From Paracoccus thiocyanatus (lineage in GTDB: Bacteria > Pseudomonadota > Alphaproteobacteria > Rhodobacterales > Rhodobacteraceae): a DNA stretch of 64,000 nucleotides. How positions within the stretch are numbered: position 1 is the stretch's first letter; every line of letters starts with the position of its first letter. A program made the translations under genes and the position numbers. Below the pieces are notes generated by a model. That model worked only from the letters and a program-made list of their open reading frames with translations. It did no database searches and was not told the DNA's origin. The DNA lies in contig NZ_FTMK01000007.1 of NCBI RefSeq assembly GCF_900156255.1, forward strand, positions 98,313-162,312. The letters run 5' to 3'. Of the stretch, positions 15,852-25,660 are shown one piece after another.

Positions 15852-16598
15852 TCAGCCTGCGCGGGCCAGCACCTCCTCGACCGCCGCGCCGATCAGCGCC
15901 AGGCAGTCGGGGGTGGAAAAGCGGTGGTCGGCGCCCTTGACCAGCACCAGCCGCATGTCCTGGCCCGCGGCATGGGCCAGCAGATCCAGCGCCCAGGACG
16001 CCGGCACGTCGGCATCCGCGGTGCCTTGCAGGAAACGCACCGGGAAAGGCAGGGCCAAGGGCTGGTCCAGCACCAGATGGTCGCGCCCGTCCTCGATCAG
16101 CCGGCGGGTGATGACATAGGGATCGCCGTAATCGCTGGGCTGCTCGACCCGGCCATGCTCGATCAGCGCCGCGCGCTCGGCCGCGGAAAACCCGGCCCAA
16201 TAGCCGCGCTCGGTGAAATCCGGCGCCGCCGCCACCGTGACCAGCCCGGCCAGCCGCTCGGGCATCGCCCGCGCCAACAGCAGGCCGATCCAGCCGCCCA
16301 TGGACGAGCCGACCAGAACCTGCGGCCCCTCGGTCAACGCGCCGATCGCCGCCCTGGCATCGGCCAGCCAGTCGCCGATCCCCCCATCCTCGAAGGCGCC
16401 CGAGGACTGGCCATGCCCCGAATAGTCCAGGCGCAAAAAGGCCCGGCCCCGCGCCCGCGCCCATTCCTCCAGCCACAGCGCCTTGGTGCCCTGCATGTCC
16501 GAGCGGAACCCGCCCAGGAACACCACCCCGGGCCCCTGCCCCTCGACCCGCTCATAAGCGATGCGCCGTCCCTGCGGCGCTTCCAGATACTGCGTCAT
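15852..16598 (-). CDS. Alpha/beta hydrolase
   Basis: A 248-residue serine hydrolase-fold protein. It has an HG-like loop (FLGGFRSDM), the nucleophile elbow VGSSMGGW around residue 97, an acid in GTADADVP and the catalytic histidine in KGADHRFS. This set fits a palmitoyl-thioesterase/carboxylesterase-like hydrolase (BD-FAE or Abhydrolase_1). Substrate unknown. It converges on phaZ with 29 bases between stops. Its ribosome binding site and start codon lie inside a dispersed repeat also found before pdxA. Confidence 0.8.
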   Translation of the reverse strand: MTQYLEAPQGRRIAYERVEGQGPGVVFLGGFRSDMQGTKALWLEEWARARGRAFLRLDYSGHGQSSGAFEDGGIGDWLADARAAIGALTEGPQVLVGSSMGGWIGLLLARAMPERLAGLVTVAAAPDFTERGYWAGFSAAERAALIEHGRVEQPSDYGDPYVITRRLIEDGRDHLVLDQPLALPFPVRFLQGTADADVPASWALDLLAHAAGQDMRLVLVKGADHRFSTPDCLALIGAAVEEVLARAG

Positions 16599-16665
16599 TT
16601 TCTCCGTTTCCCAAATACCCTGCGGGGGGAGTCGCGGAACGCGACGGGGGGCGCAAAGCCCCCCT
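16587..16665 (-). repeat. Dispersed GC-rich intergenic repeat, copy 1
   Basis: A GGGGGGCGCAAAGCCCCCC hairpin, a second hairpin with GTCGCG/CGCGAC arms, and the GTATTTGGGAAACGGAGAAA segment that ends in the start codon of the hydrolase gene. The last segment is repeated base for base before pdxA. Confidence 0.8.
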
Positions 16666-16766
16666 GCCCACCTAGCCGCATTGACAAGCCCCGGCAATCG
16701 CGCCACACCCGCGCCACATACCCGCAACCGGGCGTTCCGTGGGCGCCAAACCGACGAGGAGGACTT

Positions 16767-18713
16767 ATGTCCCAGATCTCCCTGACCTTTCCCGATGGCA
16801 ATGCACGCGACTACCCCGCCGGCACGACCGCGGCCGAGGTCGCGGCCTCCATCGCCCCCAGCCTGGCGAAAAACGCCATCTCGGCCAGCCTGGACGGCCG
16901 GCATATCGACCTGCAATGGCCGATCACGGCCAGCGGCCGCATCTCGATCAACACCATGAAGGACAGCGAGCCGGCGCTGGAGCTGATCCGCCACGACCTC
17001 GCCCATATCATGGCCCGCGCCGTGCAGGAACTATGGCCGGACGTGAAAGTCACCATCGGCCCGGTCCGCGACCAGGGCTGGTTCTACGACTTCGACCGCG
17101 CCGAGCCCTTCACCCCCGAAGACCTGGGCGCCATCGAGGCGCGGATGAAGCAGATCATCGCCGCCCGCGACCCGGTCCGCACCGAGGTCTGGGACCGCGC
17201 CCGCGCGCTGGCCTATTACGAAGACCGGAACGAGCCCTTCAAGGTCGAACTGGTGAACCGCATCCCCGAGGGCGAGGACCTGCGGATGTATTGGCACGGC
17301 GACTGGCAGGACCTGTGCCGCGGGCCGCATCTGCAACATACCGGCCAGGTGCCGGCCGATGCGTTCAAGCTGACGCATGTCGCGGGCGCCTATTGGCTGG
17401 GCGACGCGTCGCGGCCGATGCTGCAACGCATCTACGGCGTGGCCTTCAGGAACCGCGACGACCTCAAGGCGCATCTGACCATGCTGGAAGAGGCCGCGAA
17501 ACGCGACCACCGCAAGCTGGGCCGGGAAATGGAACTGTTCCATTTCCAGGAGGAAGCGCCGGGCATGGTGTTCTGGCACCCGAACGGCTGGTCGATCTAT
17601 CGCGAGCTGGAAGCCTATATGCGCCGCCGGCTGATCCGCGCCGATTACAAGGAAATCAAGACGCCCCAGGTCGTGGACCGCATCCTTTGGGAAAAATCCG
17701 GCCACTGGGAAGCCTACCGCGAGAACATGTTCATCGTCGAGGTGGACGAAGAGGGCGCCAAGGAAAAGCGCATCAACGCGCTCAAGCCGATGAACTGCCC
17801 CTGCCATGTCCAGATCTACAACCAGGGCCTGAAATCCTATCGCGACCTGCCTTTGCGGCTGGCCGAATTCGGCTCGTGCCACCGCTACGAGCCCTCGGGG
17901 GCCATGCACGGGCTGATGCGGGTGCGCGGCTTCGTCCAGGACGATGCGCATATCTTCTGCACCGAGGACCAGATCCAGGCGGAATGCGCCGGCTTCATCG
18001 GGCTTCTGTCCTCGGTCTACAAGGACCTGGGCTTCGAGAAATTCGACATCAAGCTTTCGACCCGTCCCGATGTGCGCGTCGGCTCCGACGCGATCTGGGA
18101 CAAGGCCGAGGCGGCGCTGAAAGGCGCCATCGAACATCTGGGCCTGCCCTATGAGGTCAATCCCGGCGACGGCGCCTTCTACGGGCCCAAGCTCGACTTC
18201 AAGCTGACCGACGCCATCGGCCGCGAATGGCAATGCGGCACCTTCCAATGCGACTTCAACCTGCCCGACCGGCTGGACGCGGAATATGTCGGCGAAGACG
18301 GCATGAAGCACATGCCGGTCATGCTGCACCGCGCCGTGCTGGGCAGTTTCGAACGCTTCATCGGCATCCTGATCGAAAACTATTCGGGCAAGCTGCCGCT
18401 GTGGCTGGCGCCGCGCCAGGTGGTGGTCGCCTCGATCGTCTCGGGCGCCGACGATTACGTGCATCAGGTGGTGGCCGCCCTGCGCGCCGCCGGGCTGCGG
18501 GCCGAGGCCGACACCCGCAACGAAAAGATCAACTACAAGGTGCGCGAACATTCCGTCGGCAAGGTCCCCGTCATCATGGCCGTGGGCTTGAAAGAGGTCG
18601 AAGAGCGCAGCGTCTCGGTCCGCCGGCTCGACCGCCAGGGCAGCGAAAGCCATGGGCTCGAAGCGGCCATCGCCCTGCTGCGGGCCGAGGCCGCGCCCCC
18701 GGATCTGCGCTAG
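16767..18713 (+). CDS. thrS: Threonyl-tRNA synthetase
   Basis: A 648-residue protein of normal ThrRS length, charging tRNA-Thr in the cytoplasm. Order of domains: TGS (1-62), the SAD editing domain (about 70-225), the class II catalytic core ([10 protein letters not shown]; motif 2 [20 protein letters not shown]; motif 3 near YIL-type [12 protein letters not shown]), and the anticodon-binding domain (about 540-640). The start at 16767 has a GAGGAGGA ribosome binding site; a much longer open frame upstream is not coding. The gene stands alone, followed by the cold-shock gene. Confidence 0.97.
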   Translation: MSQISLTFPDGNARDYPAGTTAAEVAASIAPSLAKNAISASLDGRHIDLQWPITASGRISINTMKDSEPALELIRHDLAHIMARAVQELWPDVKVTIGPVRDQGWFYDFDRAEPFTPEDLGAIEARMKQIIAARDPVRTEVWDRARALAYYEDRNEPFKVELVNRIPEGEDLRMYWHGDWQDLCRGPHLQHTGQVPADAFKLTHVAGAYWLGDASRPMLQRIYGVAFRNRDDLKAHLTMLEEAAKRDHRKLGREMELFHFQEEAPGMVFWHPNGWSIYRELEAYMRRRLIRADYKEIKTPQVVDRILWEKSGHWEAYRENMFIVEVDEEGAKEKRINALKPMNCPCHVQIYNQGLKSYRDLPLRLAEFGSCHRYEPSGAMHGLMRVRGFVQDDAHIFCTEDQIQAECAGFIGLLSSVYKDLGFEKFDIKLSTRPDVRVGSDAIWDKAEAALKGAIEHLGLPYEVNPGDGAFYGPKLDFKLTDAIGREWQCGTFQCDFNLPDRLDAEYVGEDGMKHMPVMLHRAVLGSFERFIGILIENYSGKLPLWLAPRQVVVASIVSGADDYVHQVVAALRAAGLRAEADTRNEKINYKVREHSVGKVPVIMAVGLKEVEERSVSVRRLDRQGSESHGLEAAIALLRAEAAPPDLR

Positions 18714-18941
18714 GTTTCCGGCTTGGCGACAATTTGCCGATGCGAAAGCGTAAGCCGACCCGGCGTCATCTTGCGCCGCGCATTCACGCTTGCGTTTTTT
18801 CGCGAATCGTTCATCCTCTCGTCCGCGTGAGCACGACTTTCTACCCGCCTCCCTTCACGGGGCAGCCGGACTTGACGAGAAAGGGCTGCACGGCCCGGTG
18901 CAATATCGCTCCGGGAGGACTTGAAGGAGAGAGACGGTAAA
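18714..18941 (+). promoter_or_regulatory. Long upstream region/5' leader of the cold-shock gene
   Basis: The 228 bases between thrS and the cold-shock gene hold no gene. Cold-shock genes commonly have long structured 5' leaders that change fold with temperature; several GC stems are possible here, but I cannot place the transcript start. GGAGG (18914) and AAGGAGAG (18924) both precede the ATG. Confidence 0.4.
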
Positions 18942-19148
18942 ATGGCTACCGGCACCGTAAAATGGTTCAACGCCACCAAAGGCTATGGCTTCATCGCACC
19001 CGATGACGGCGGCAAGGACGTGTTCGTCCATATCTCGGCGGTCGAGCGCGCCGGCCTGACCGGCCTGAACGACAACCAGAAAATCGCCTATGAACTGCAA
19101 TCCGGCCGCGACGGCCGCAGCTCGGCCTCGGACCTGAAGCTGCTCTGA
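18942..19148 (+). CDS. cspA: Cold-shock domain protein (CspA family)
   Basis: A 68-residue single cold-shock domain with both RNA-binding motifs: RNP1 KGYGFIAP and RNP2 DVFVHIS. It binds single-stranded RNA or DNA and would act as an RNA chaperone. The start at MATGTVKWF is the family start; the upstream ATG at 18921 would add seven residues and lies over the Shine-Dalgarno region. Whether it is cold-induced or constitutive cannot be told. Confidence 0.93.
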   Translation: MATGTVKWFNATKGYGFIAPDDGGKDVFVHISAVERAGLTGLNDNQKIAYELQSGRDGRSSASDLKLL

Positions 19149-19169
19149 TTCGCAGAAACCGGAATTCGG

Positions 19170-19208
19170 AAACGGCCGGCCGGTAAAGGCTTCGGCCGTT
19201 TTCATTTT
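19170..19208 (+). terminator. Terminator of the cold-shock gene
   Basis: AACGGCCG (19171-19178) pairs with CGGCCGTT (19193-19200) around a 14-base loop, followed by TTCATTTT. Confidence 0.7.
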
Positions 19209-19220
19209 CGCGCGCCAAGC

Positions 19221-19303
19221 CTTTCTTTCGTGGTCAAATATCCTGGGGGGTGCGGGACGGGCCCCGTCCAGGGGCCGGTCCCGCGGGGGGCAAAGCCCCC
19301 TTC
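19221..19303 (+). repeat. Dispersed GC-rich intergenic repeat, copy 2
   Basis: CTTTCTTTCGTGGTCAAATA, then CCTGGGGGG, a GGGCCCC-rich stem and the GGGGGGCAAAGCCCCC hairpin. The head and the final hairpin are shared with the copies at 30899 and 58321. Confidence 0.8.
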
Positions 19304-19358
19304 CCAGCCTTGCCGCAAGCGACTATTCCCAAGCCCTGGAACAGGTGGGGAAACGGCA

Positions 19359-20849
19359 ATGAATCTGGCCGAACATGTGCTCAGGGCGGGGCTTGCCGCG
19401 CCGGACAGGCTGGCCATGTCCGTGCTGGGCCTGGCGCGCGCCGACCGCTGGTCGCATGCCCGGCTGCGCCAGGCGGTGCTGGGCGCCGCCACCGGGCTGC
19501 GCCAATCCGGCCTTGCACCGGGCGACCGGCTGCTGATGCGGCTGGGCAACCATCCGGGCTTTCCCGTGACCTACCTGGCCGCCATCGCCGCCGGTATCGT
19601 GCCGGTCCCGACCTCGCCCATGTTGACCGCGCCCGAGATCGGCAAGATCGCCGCCGCGATCCGGCCGGCCATGATTATCGCCGATCAGGGCATCGCCCTG
19701 CCCGACCATCCGGCCCCGGTGCTGCCCGCCGCCCGCCTCGCCGATTTCGCCACGCTGCCGCCGGCAGATTTCGTCCAGGCCGCGCCCGACGACCTGGCCT
19801 ATATCGTCTTCACCTCCGGCACATCGGGCCAGCCGCGCGCCGTCTGCCACGCGCATCGCGCCATCCATGCCCGCCGGATGATGTTCGATGGCTGGTATGG
19901 GCTGACGCCGCAGGACCGGCTGCTGCATGCCGGCGCCTTCAACTGGACCTTTACCCTTGGCACCGGACTGATGGATCCCTGGACGCTGGGCGCCACCGCG
20001 CTGATCCCGGCCCAGGGCATCGCCCCCGAACAGATCCCGCTGATCGCCAGCCGCCACGGCGCCACGATCCTGGCCGCAGCGCCCGGCGTCTTTCGCCGCA
20101 TGCTGCGCGCCGATTGGAAGCCATGGGCCGGGCTTCGCCATGGCCTGACCGCCGGCGAAAGGCTGGATCCGGGCCTGCGCCGCGCCTGGCAGGAACGCAC
20201 CGACACCGACCTGCACGAGGCGATGGGCATGTCGGAATGCTCGACCTTCCTGTCCGGCAGTCCTGCCCGCCCGGCGCCCCAGGGAACGGCGGGCTTTCCC
20301 CAACCCGGCCGCCGCATCGCCATCCTGGACGACGGCGGCGCCGAACTTGCGCCCGGTGCGCCGGGCATCCTTGCGGTCCACCGTTCGGATCCCGGCCTGT
20401 TCCTGGGCTATCTGGACCAGCCCCAGGAAACCGCCGCGCGCTTTCACGGCGACTGGTTCCTGACCGGCGACCTTGCCGAGGCCGGGCCCGATGGCGCGGT
20501 CCGCACCCTGGGCCGCGCCGATGACATGATGAATGCCGGCGGCTTTCGCGTATCGCCCGGCGAGGTCGAGGACGCGCTGGCCGGCATCCCCCAGATCGGC
20601 GAGATCGCCGCGACCGAATTGCGCGTCGGGCCGGGGTCTAGCATCATCGCCGCCTTCTGGACCGGCAGCGCCGACGAAGCACAGTTGCGCCAGGCCGCCG
20701 AGCGTGGGCTTGCCCGCTACAAGCAGCCGCGCGAATACATCGGCCTGCCCGCCCTGCCCCGCACGCCCACGGGCAAGATCAACCGCCGCGCGCTTCGCGA
20801 CATCCACGCACCCAGCCAGCAAGCGGCCCATCGCAAGGACCGGACATGA
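19359..20849 (+). CDS. AMP-forming acid-CoA ligase (benzoate-CoA ligase-like)
   Basis: A 496-residue member of the ANL adenylating superfamily. The P-loop TSGTSGQPRAV (about residue 150), the TGD motif in GDWFLTGDLAE, the hinge and A8 motif GRADDMMNAGGFRVSPGEVE, and the catalytic lysine in PTGKINRRAL are all present. It activates a carboxylic acid to its acyl-CoA with ATP. The acid is not identifiable; aromatic or short aliphatic acids are typical of this subgroup. Its stop overlaps the start of the FrnE-like gene by four bases, so the two are co-translated. Confidence 0.82.
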   Translation: MNLAEHVLRAGLAAPDRLAMSVLGLARADRWSHARLRQAVLGAATGLRQSGLAPGDRLLMRLGNHPGFPVTYLAAIAAGIVPVPTSPMLTAPEIGKIAAAIRPAMIIADQGIALPDHPAPVLPAARLADFATLPPADFVQAAPDDLAYIVFTSGTSGQPRAVCHAHRAIHARRMMFDGWYGLTPQDRLLHAGAFNWTFTLGTGLMDPWTLGATALIPAQGIAPEQIPLIASRHGATILAAAPGVFRRMLRADWKPWAGLRHGLTAGERLDPGLRRAWQERTDTDLHEAMGMSECSTFLSGSPARPAPQGTAGFPQPGRRIAILDDGGAELAPGAPGILAVHRSDPGLFLGYLDQPQETAARFHGDWFLTGDLAEAGPDGAVRTLGRADDMMNAGGFRVSPGEVEDALAGIPQIGEIAATELRVGPGSSIIAAFWTGSADEAQLRQAAERGLARYKQPREYIGLPALPRTPTGKINRRALRDIHAPSQQAAHRKDRT

Positions 20850-21484
20850 GCCAGCAGATCCGCCTCGACATCTTTGCCGATCCCGTCTGCCCCTGGTGCC
20901 TGATCGGCAAGGCCGAGCTTGACCGGGCGCTGGAAAGCCGCCCCGCCCATCCCTTTGCCATCACCTGGCAGCCCTTTCGGCTGGACCCGCAGATGCCGCG
21001 GGCGGGGATGGACCATGTCGCCTACATGAAGATGAAATTCGGCGGCGAAAAGGGCATCATCGACGCGATGAAGCCGGTAATGGAGGCCAGCGAGCGGCTG
21101 GGCCTGTGGATCAACCCCTCGCTGATCGAACGGGTGCCGAACACGCTTGACGCCCATCGCCTGCTGCATTGGGCCGGTATCGAGGCGGTGCAGACCCCGG
21201 TCATGGCGGCGCTGATGCGGGCGCATTGGCGCGAGGGCAGGAACATCTCGAATCCCGACGTTCTGGTGGCCATCGGCGAAGGCGCTGGGATGAAGGGGGC
21301 GATGATCCGTCGCCTTCTGGCTTCGGACGCGGATGTGGACACGGTGCAGGCGCGCGAATTGCACGCCCGGCGGCGCGGCGTGAACTCGGCCCCGACCTTC
21401 ATCGTCGCCGACAGCCATGTCGTCACCGGCGCGCAGCCGGCCGAGCTGTGGCAGCGGGTGATCGACGAGGCTGGCCCGCAATAG
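20846..21484 (+). CDS. DsbA-family thiol oxidoreductase (FrnE-like)
   Basis: A 212-residue DsbA/FrnE-type protein with a thioredoxin-fold CPWC active site (residues 15-18, ADPVCPWCLIG), a helical insertion, and the cis-proline in SAPTFIV (about residue 184). It has no signal peptide, so it acts in the cytoplasm, unlike DsbA itself. FrnE proteins are linked to polyketide maturation and oxidative stress; some relatives are 2-hydroxychromene-2-carboxylate isomerases. Coupling to the acid-CoA ligase suggests a shared, unknown pathway. Confidence 0.8.
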   Translation: MSQQIRLDIFADPVCPWCLIGKAELDRALESRPAHPFAITWQPFRLDPQMPRAGMDHVAYMKMKFGGEKGIIDAMKPVMEASERLGLWINPSLIERVPNTLDAHRLLHWAGIEAVQTPVMAALMRAHWREGRNISNPDVLVAIGEGAGMKGAMIRRLLASDADVDTVQARELHARRRGVNSAPTFIVADSHVVTGAQPAELWQRVIDEAGPQ

Positions 21485-21519
21485 ATGGGGGTGAGGGGCC
21501 GGGCGACACCTAAATCTGG

Positions 21520-21535
21520 AAATCGGTGGCGATTT
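21520..21535. promoter_or_regulatory. Inverted repeat upstream of nrdJ
   Basis: AAATCG-gtgg-CGATTT, about 95 bases before the nrdJ start, in the only intergenic space of that gene. It could be a regulator site or a small hairpin. It does not match the NrdR box or a cobalamin riboswitch. Confidence 0.25.
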
Positions 21536-21627
21536 CGGTTACAATCGGACTTCCCACTGGAAGCCGGCGCAAGCGTCTGTATAAGACCCGTTCGCCCGTT
21601 CAGACCACCAATCAAGGATGCCTCGCC

Positions 21628-23892
21628 ATGAGCCGATTCTCTGCCCCTATCGCCGAACAGATCTGGGACATGAAATACCGGCTCAAGGATGGCGCCGGCC
21701 AGCCCATCGACCTGTCGGTCGAGGATAGCTGGCGCCGCGTCGCCCGCGACCTGGCCCGTGTCGAAAAAGACCCGGCCCTGTGGGAGGATCGATTCCATGC
21801 CGCGCTTGCGGATTTCAAATTCCTGCCCGCCGGCCGCATCCTGGCCGGCGCCGGCACCGGACGGGAAGTGACGCTGTTCAACTGCTTCGTCATGGGCACC
21901 ATTCCAGACAGCATGGGCGGCATCTTCGAGATGCTGAAAGAGGCTGCGCTGACCATGCAGCAGGGCGGCGGCATCGGCTATGACTTCAGCACCATCCGCC
22001 CGCGCGGGGCCGAGGTAAAGGGCGTGGCCGCCGACGCCTCGGGGCCGCTGTCCTTCATGGATGTCTGGGACGCGATGTGCCGCACCATCATGTCCGCCGG
22101 CAGTCGCCGCGGCGCCATGATGGCGACCATGCGCTGCGACCATCCCGATATCGAAGCCTTTATCGAGGCCAAGCAGGACAGCGCCCGGCTGCGCATGTTC
22201 AACCTGTCGGTGCTGGTGACGGATGCCTTCATGCAGGCGGTCAAGGCCGACGGCCCCTGGGACCTGCGCTTCGACGGCAAGGTCTATCACACCGTCCAGG
22301 CGCGCGACCTGTGGAACCGGATCATGCGCGCGACCTATGATTATGCCGAGCCGGGCGTGATCTTCATCGACCGCATCAACCAGCAGAACAACCTGAACTA
22401 TTGCGAAACCATCGCCGCGACCAATCCTTGCGGCGAACAGCCCCTGCCGCCCTATGGCGCCTGCCTTCTGGGTTCGGTCAACCTGGCCCGGCTGGTCGAG
22501 GCGCCCTTTACCGCCGATGCGCGCCTGAACCCCGAGGCGCTGGACGAGCTGGTGCGCACCGCGGTGCGGATGATGGACAACGTCGTCGATGCCTCGAAAT
22601 TCCCGCTGCCGCAGCAGGCGGCCGAGGCGCAGGCCAAGCGCCGCATCGGGCTGGGCGTCACCGGGCTGGCCGATGCGCTGCTGATGCTGGGCCTGCGCTA
22701 TGGCGCCGACGACGCGGTCGCGCAGACCCGCGTCTGGATGAAGGCCATCGCGCGTTCCGCCTATCTGGCCTCGGTCGATCTGGCCCGCGAAAAGGGCGCC
22801 TTCCCGCTGTTCGACGCGCAGAAATACCTGGCCTCGGGCTTCATGCAGCGCATGGATGCGGACCTGCGCGAGGCGGTGGCGGAACACGGCATCCGCAACG
22901 CGCTGCTGACCTCGATCGCGCCGACCGGGACGATCAGCCTTTACGCCGGCAATGTCAGTTCCGGGATCGAGCCGGTCTTTGCCTATGCCTATACCCGCAA
23001 GGTGCTGCAAAAGGACGGCTCGCGCACCGAGGAAGAGGTGGTGGACTACGCCGTGCAGATGTGGCGCGACCTGCATGGCAACGCGCCCCTGCCCGATTAT
23101 TTCGTCAACGCCCAGACGCTTGCGCCCTTGGACCATGTCGCCATGCAGGCGGCGGCGCAAGAATGGGTGGACAGTTCCATCTCCAAGACCATCAACTGCC
23201 CCGAGGATATTTCCTTCCAGGATTTCAAGGACGTCTACCTGGCGGCCTGGGACAGCGGCTGCAAGGGCTGCACCACCTATCGGCCGAACGACGTCACCGG
23301 CTCGGTCCTGTCGGTCAGCGAAAAGACCGATGCAGCGCCCCAGGCCGACAAGGGCGCTGACGTCGTCTATCTGACCGAGCCGCTGGACCGCCCGGCAGCG
23401 CTGGAGGGCGCGACCTACAAGCTGAAGTTTCCCGGCAGCGAGCACGCGATCTACATCACCATCAACGACATCGTGCAGGGCGGGCATCGCCGGCCGTTCG
23501 AGGTCTTCATCAACTCGAAGAACATGGAGCATTTCGCCTGGACCGTGGCGCTGACCCGGATGATCTCGGCCGTGTTCCGGCGTGGCGGCGACGTGTCCTT
23601 CGTGGTCGAAGAGTTGAAGGCGGTGTTCGACCCGCGCGGCGGCGCCTGGATCGAGGGGCGCTACGTGCCCTCGATCCTGGCCGCCATCGGCGGGGTGATC
23701 GAACGCCACATGGTCGCGACCGGCTTTCTGGCAGGCGAGGGGATGGGGCTGAAATCCGACCCCCAGGCCGAGGTCATGGCGGTGGGCGAGCGCCCGCGCG
23801 GCCCGGCCTGCCCGGCCTGCGGCCAATACGGCATGCGGATGATCGAGGGCTGCATGACCTGCCCGTCCTGCGGCCATTCCAAATGCGGCTGA
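21628..23892 (+). CDS. nrdJ: Adenosylcobalamin-dependent (class II) ribonucleotide reductase
   Basis: A 754-residue class II reductase that makes deoxyribonucleotides with or without oxygen. Visible features: CFVMGTIPDSM near residue 90, substrate-site NPCGEQPLPPYG (about 267), ATP-cone-independent barrel motifs, ISKTINCP (about 517) and the C-terminal zinc cluster CPACGQYGM with CPSCGHSKCG. The glycyl-radical and NrdB partner genes needed by classes III and I are not adjacent, as expected. The start at 21628 is preferred; the longer frame runs into the intergenic region. A B12-dependent enzyme suits a facultative denitrifier. Confidence 0.95.
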   Translation: MSRFSAPIAEQIWDMKYRLKDGAGQPIDLSVEDSWRRVARDLARVEKDPALWEDRFHAALADFKFLPAGRILAGAGTGREVTLFNCFVMGTIPDSMGGIFEMLKEAALTMQQGGGIGYDFSTIRPRGAEVKGVAADASGPLSFMDVWDAMCRTIMSAGSRRGAMMATMRCDHPDIEAFIEAKQDSARLRMFNLSVLVTDAFMQAVKADGPWDLRFDGKVYHTVQARDLWNRIMRATYDYAEPGVIFIDRINQQNNLNYCETIAATNPCGEQPLPPYGACLLGSVNLARLVEAPFTADARLNPEALDELVRTAVRMMDNVVDASKFPLPQQAAEAQAKRRIGLGVTGLADALLMLGLRYGADDAVAQTRVWMKAIARSAYLASVDLAREKGAFPLFDAQKYLASGFMQRMDADLREAVAEHGIRNALLTSIAPTGTISLYAGNVSSGIEPVFAYAYTRKVLQKDGSRTEEEVVDYAVQMWRDLHGNAPLPDYFVNAQTLAPLDHVAMQAAAQEWVDSSISKTINCPEDISFQDFKDVYLAAWDSGCKGCTTYRPNDVTGSVLSVSEKTDAAPQADKGADVVYLTEPLDRPAALEGATYKLKFPGSEHAIYITINDIVQGGHRRPFEVFINSKNMEHFAWTVALTRMISAVFRRGGDVSFVVEELKAVFDPRGGAWIEGRYVPSILAAIGGVIERHMVATGFLAGEGMGLKSDPQAEVMAVGERPRGPACPACGQYGMRMIEGCMTCPSCGHSKCG

Positions 23893-23916
23893 CGGGTCGG
23901 CGGCGGCACTGGAACA

Positions 23917-23935
23917 GGCGGGGGCTTGCCCGCCC
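23917..23935. terminator. Possible bidirectional terminator between nrdJ and the acyl-CoA dehydrogenase gene
   Basis: GGCGGG and CCCGCC form a six-base GC stem between the two convergent stop codons. There is no clear T tract, so termination is uncertain. Confidence 0.35.
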
Positions 23936-25567
23936 CTAATCCGCCGCGACGGGAAAGCCGCGGGCCAGGATACGCTCGGCCCAGGCGGCGGGGATGGTGC
24001 CGGGGGTGCGGCCGCGCTCGGTCGCCAGCCGCGTCTGGACGAATGCCGCCGCCATGTCGCCATCGTCCCCGTCCAGCAGCACCGCGGCGGTCAGCAGCAG
24101 CGCGCTGCGCTCGGTGAACCAGCGCGCCTCGGCCTCGGGGACGCTGCCGCTCCAGCGGGCGCGATGGGCGGCCAGCGCCGCGTCATAGGCCGGCTCCTGC
24201 CCCTTTGCCGCATCAAGCTGCGCCGCCAGCGTCGCGGCCGCCAGCGGTTCGCGCGCCAGGGTGCGCAGGGCGTCCAGGCAGATCACGTTGCCCGAGCCCT
24301 CCCAGATGCCGTTCAAGGGCGCCTCGCGGTATAAAAGCGGCAGGGGCGTGTCCTCGACATAGCCCATGCCGCCCAGGACCTCCATCGCCTCGGCCACGAC
24401 CATCGGGCACAGCTTGTTCGACAGGTATTTCGCTAGCGCCACGCCGATGCGGGCAAAGGCGCGATCCTCGGCGCTATGGCCGTCGAAACTGGCCGCGACA
24501 TGCAGGCCAAGCGCCAGGCAGCCCAGCCAGTCCAGCACCAGGTCGGCCAGCACCGCCCGCATCAGCGGCTGGTCGATCAGCCGGCGCTGAAAGGCGCTGC
24601 GATGGGCGGTCCAGTGATGCGCCTGGCGCAGCGCCGCGCGCATCAGCCCCGCCGGCGCCATGGCGGTGTCCAGCCGGGTGTGATGCACCATTTCGACGAT
24701 GGTGCGGATGCCCGCGCCCTGATCGCCGATCTGCCAGGCCAGGGCGCGCTGGTATTCGATCTCGGCCGACCCGTTCGAGCGGTTGCCGAGCTTGTCCTTG
24801 AGCCGCTGGATGCGGATGGCGTTGCGCCCGCCCTCCAGCCAGCGCGGCACCAGGAAACAGGTCAGCCCGCGCCCGGTCTGCGCCAGCGTCAGGAACCCGT
24901 CCGACATCGGCGCCGAACAGAACCATTTATGCCCGGTCAGCCGCCAGGCATCGCCGTCCGGCTCGGCCCGCGTGCTATTGACGCGCAGGTCGGAACCGCC
25001 CTGCTTTTCCGTCATCGCCATGCCCAGCGTTGCGCCCTGCTTGGCGCCAAGCGGCAGCACCGCCGGGTCGTAGCGCCGCGACATCAGCGCCCCGCGCCAG
25101 TCGCCGGGCAGGTCCGCCGCGCCCGCGATCACCGGGACGGCGGCATAGGTCATGGTCAGAGGGCAGCAATGCCCCGGCTCGACCTGGCTGGCCAGATAGA
25201 CCATGGCGGCATGGGTCAGGTGGCCGGCCGGCCCGCGCTCCCACGCGACCGAGTGATATCCGGCGGCGATGGAATCCCGCATGAAACCGTGCCAGGCGGG
25301 ATGAAAGCGCAGCTCGTCCAGCCGCCGGCCGCCGCTGTCGAACTGCACAAGCTCGGGCGGGTAGCGGTTGGCATCGCGCGCCGCCTGTGCCGTCGCGTCC
25401 CGGCCCATGAGCGCGCCGTAGCGCGCCAGCCCGCCGGCTTGCGCGCCGCCGGTGGCCAGCATCGCGCGCAGCGCCCCGTCATCGCGCCACAGATCGCGGT
25501 CCGCGCGGCTTTCGGGCTGGTTCAGCACCTCATGGGTGCCCAGTTCCGCCGTCGGGTCAAGATCCAT
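23936..25567 (-). CDS. aidB: AidB-like acyl-CoA dehydrogenase
   Basis: A 543-residue flavoprotein of the acyl-CoA dehydrogenase family, AidB branch. FAD/substrate blocks include MAMTEKQGGSDLR (about 185-197), LTGHKWFCSAPMSDG and the C-terminal EVLGGMGYVEDTPLPLLYRE with NGIWEGSGNV, where AidB proteins have an arginine-rich DNA-facing surface. E. coli AidB belongs to the Ada adaptive response to alkylation. Here it stands alone with no ada or alkB beside it, so a DNA-protection role is by family only; an ordinary acyl-CoA substrate remains possible. Confidence 0.85.
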   Translation of the reverse strand: MDLDPTAELGTHEVLNQPESRADRDLWRDDGALRAMLATGGAQAGGLARYGALMGRDATAQAARDANRYPPELVQFDSGGRRLDELRFHPAWHGFMRDSIAAGYHSVAWERGPAGHLTHAAMVYLASQVEPGHCCPLTMTYAAVPVIAGAADLPGDWRGALMSRRYDPAVLPLGAKQGATLGMAMTEKQGGSDLRVNSTRAEPDGDAWRLTGHKWFCSAPMSDGFLTLAQTGRGLTCFLVPRWLEGGRNAIRIQRLKDKLGNRSNGSAEIEYQRALAWQIGDQGAGIRTIVEMVHHTRLDTAMAPAGLMRAALRQAHHWTAHRSAFQRRLIDQPLMRAVLADLVLDWLGCLALGLHVAASFDGHSAEDRAFARIGVALAKYLSNKLCPMVVAEAMEVLGGMGYVEDTPLPLLYREAPLNGIWEGSGNVICLDALRTLAREPLAAATLAAQLDAAKGQEPAYDAALAAHRARWSGSVPEAEARWFTERSALLLTAAVLLDGDDGDMAAAFVQTRLATERGRTPGTIPAAWAERILARGFPVAAD

Positions 25568-25660
25568 CGCCGGGGCCCTTTCCTTGCGCCTTTGGCCGAT
25601 CCTAGCCCGGACCGGGGCCCTGGCGCGAGTCTGTCCGGGATCGTCCCGCCGAACCGCCGC

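Noticed and set aside
15570..16766. Extension of thrS upstream by about 400 codons
   Set aside because: It crosses the phaZ end and the hydrolase gene antisense. The ThrRS family start at 16767 has an ideal ribosome binding site.
21485..21627. Cobalamin riboswitch upstream of nrdJ
   Set aside because: The region is short and lacks the B12-box layout. A CCCACTGG string alone is not enough.
21022..24063. 1013-codon open frame on the minus strand across nrdJ and the FrnE-like gene
   Set aside because: It is antisense to clearly coding genes, its product is low-complexity and matches no family. Long shadow frames are expected in GC-rich DNA.
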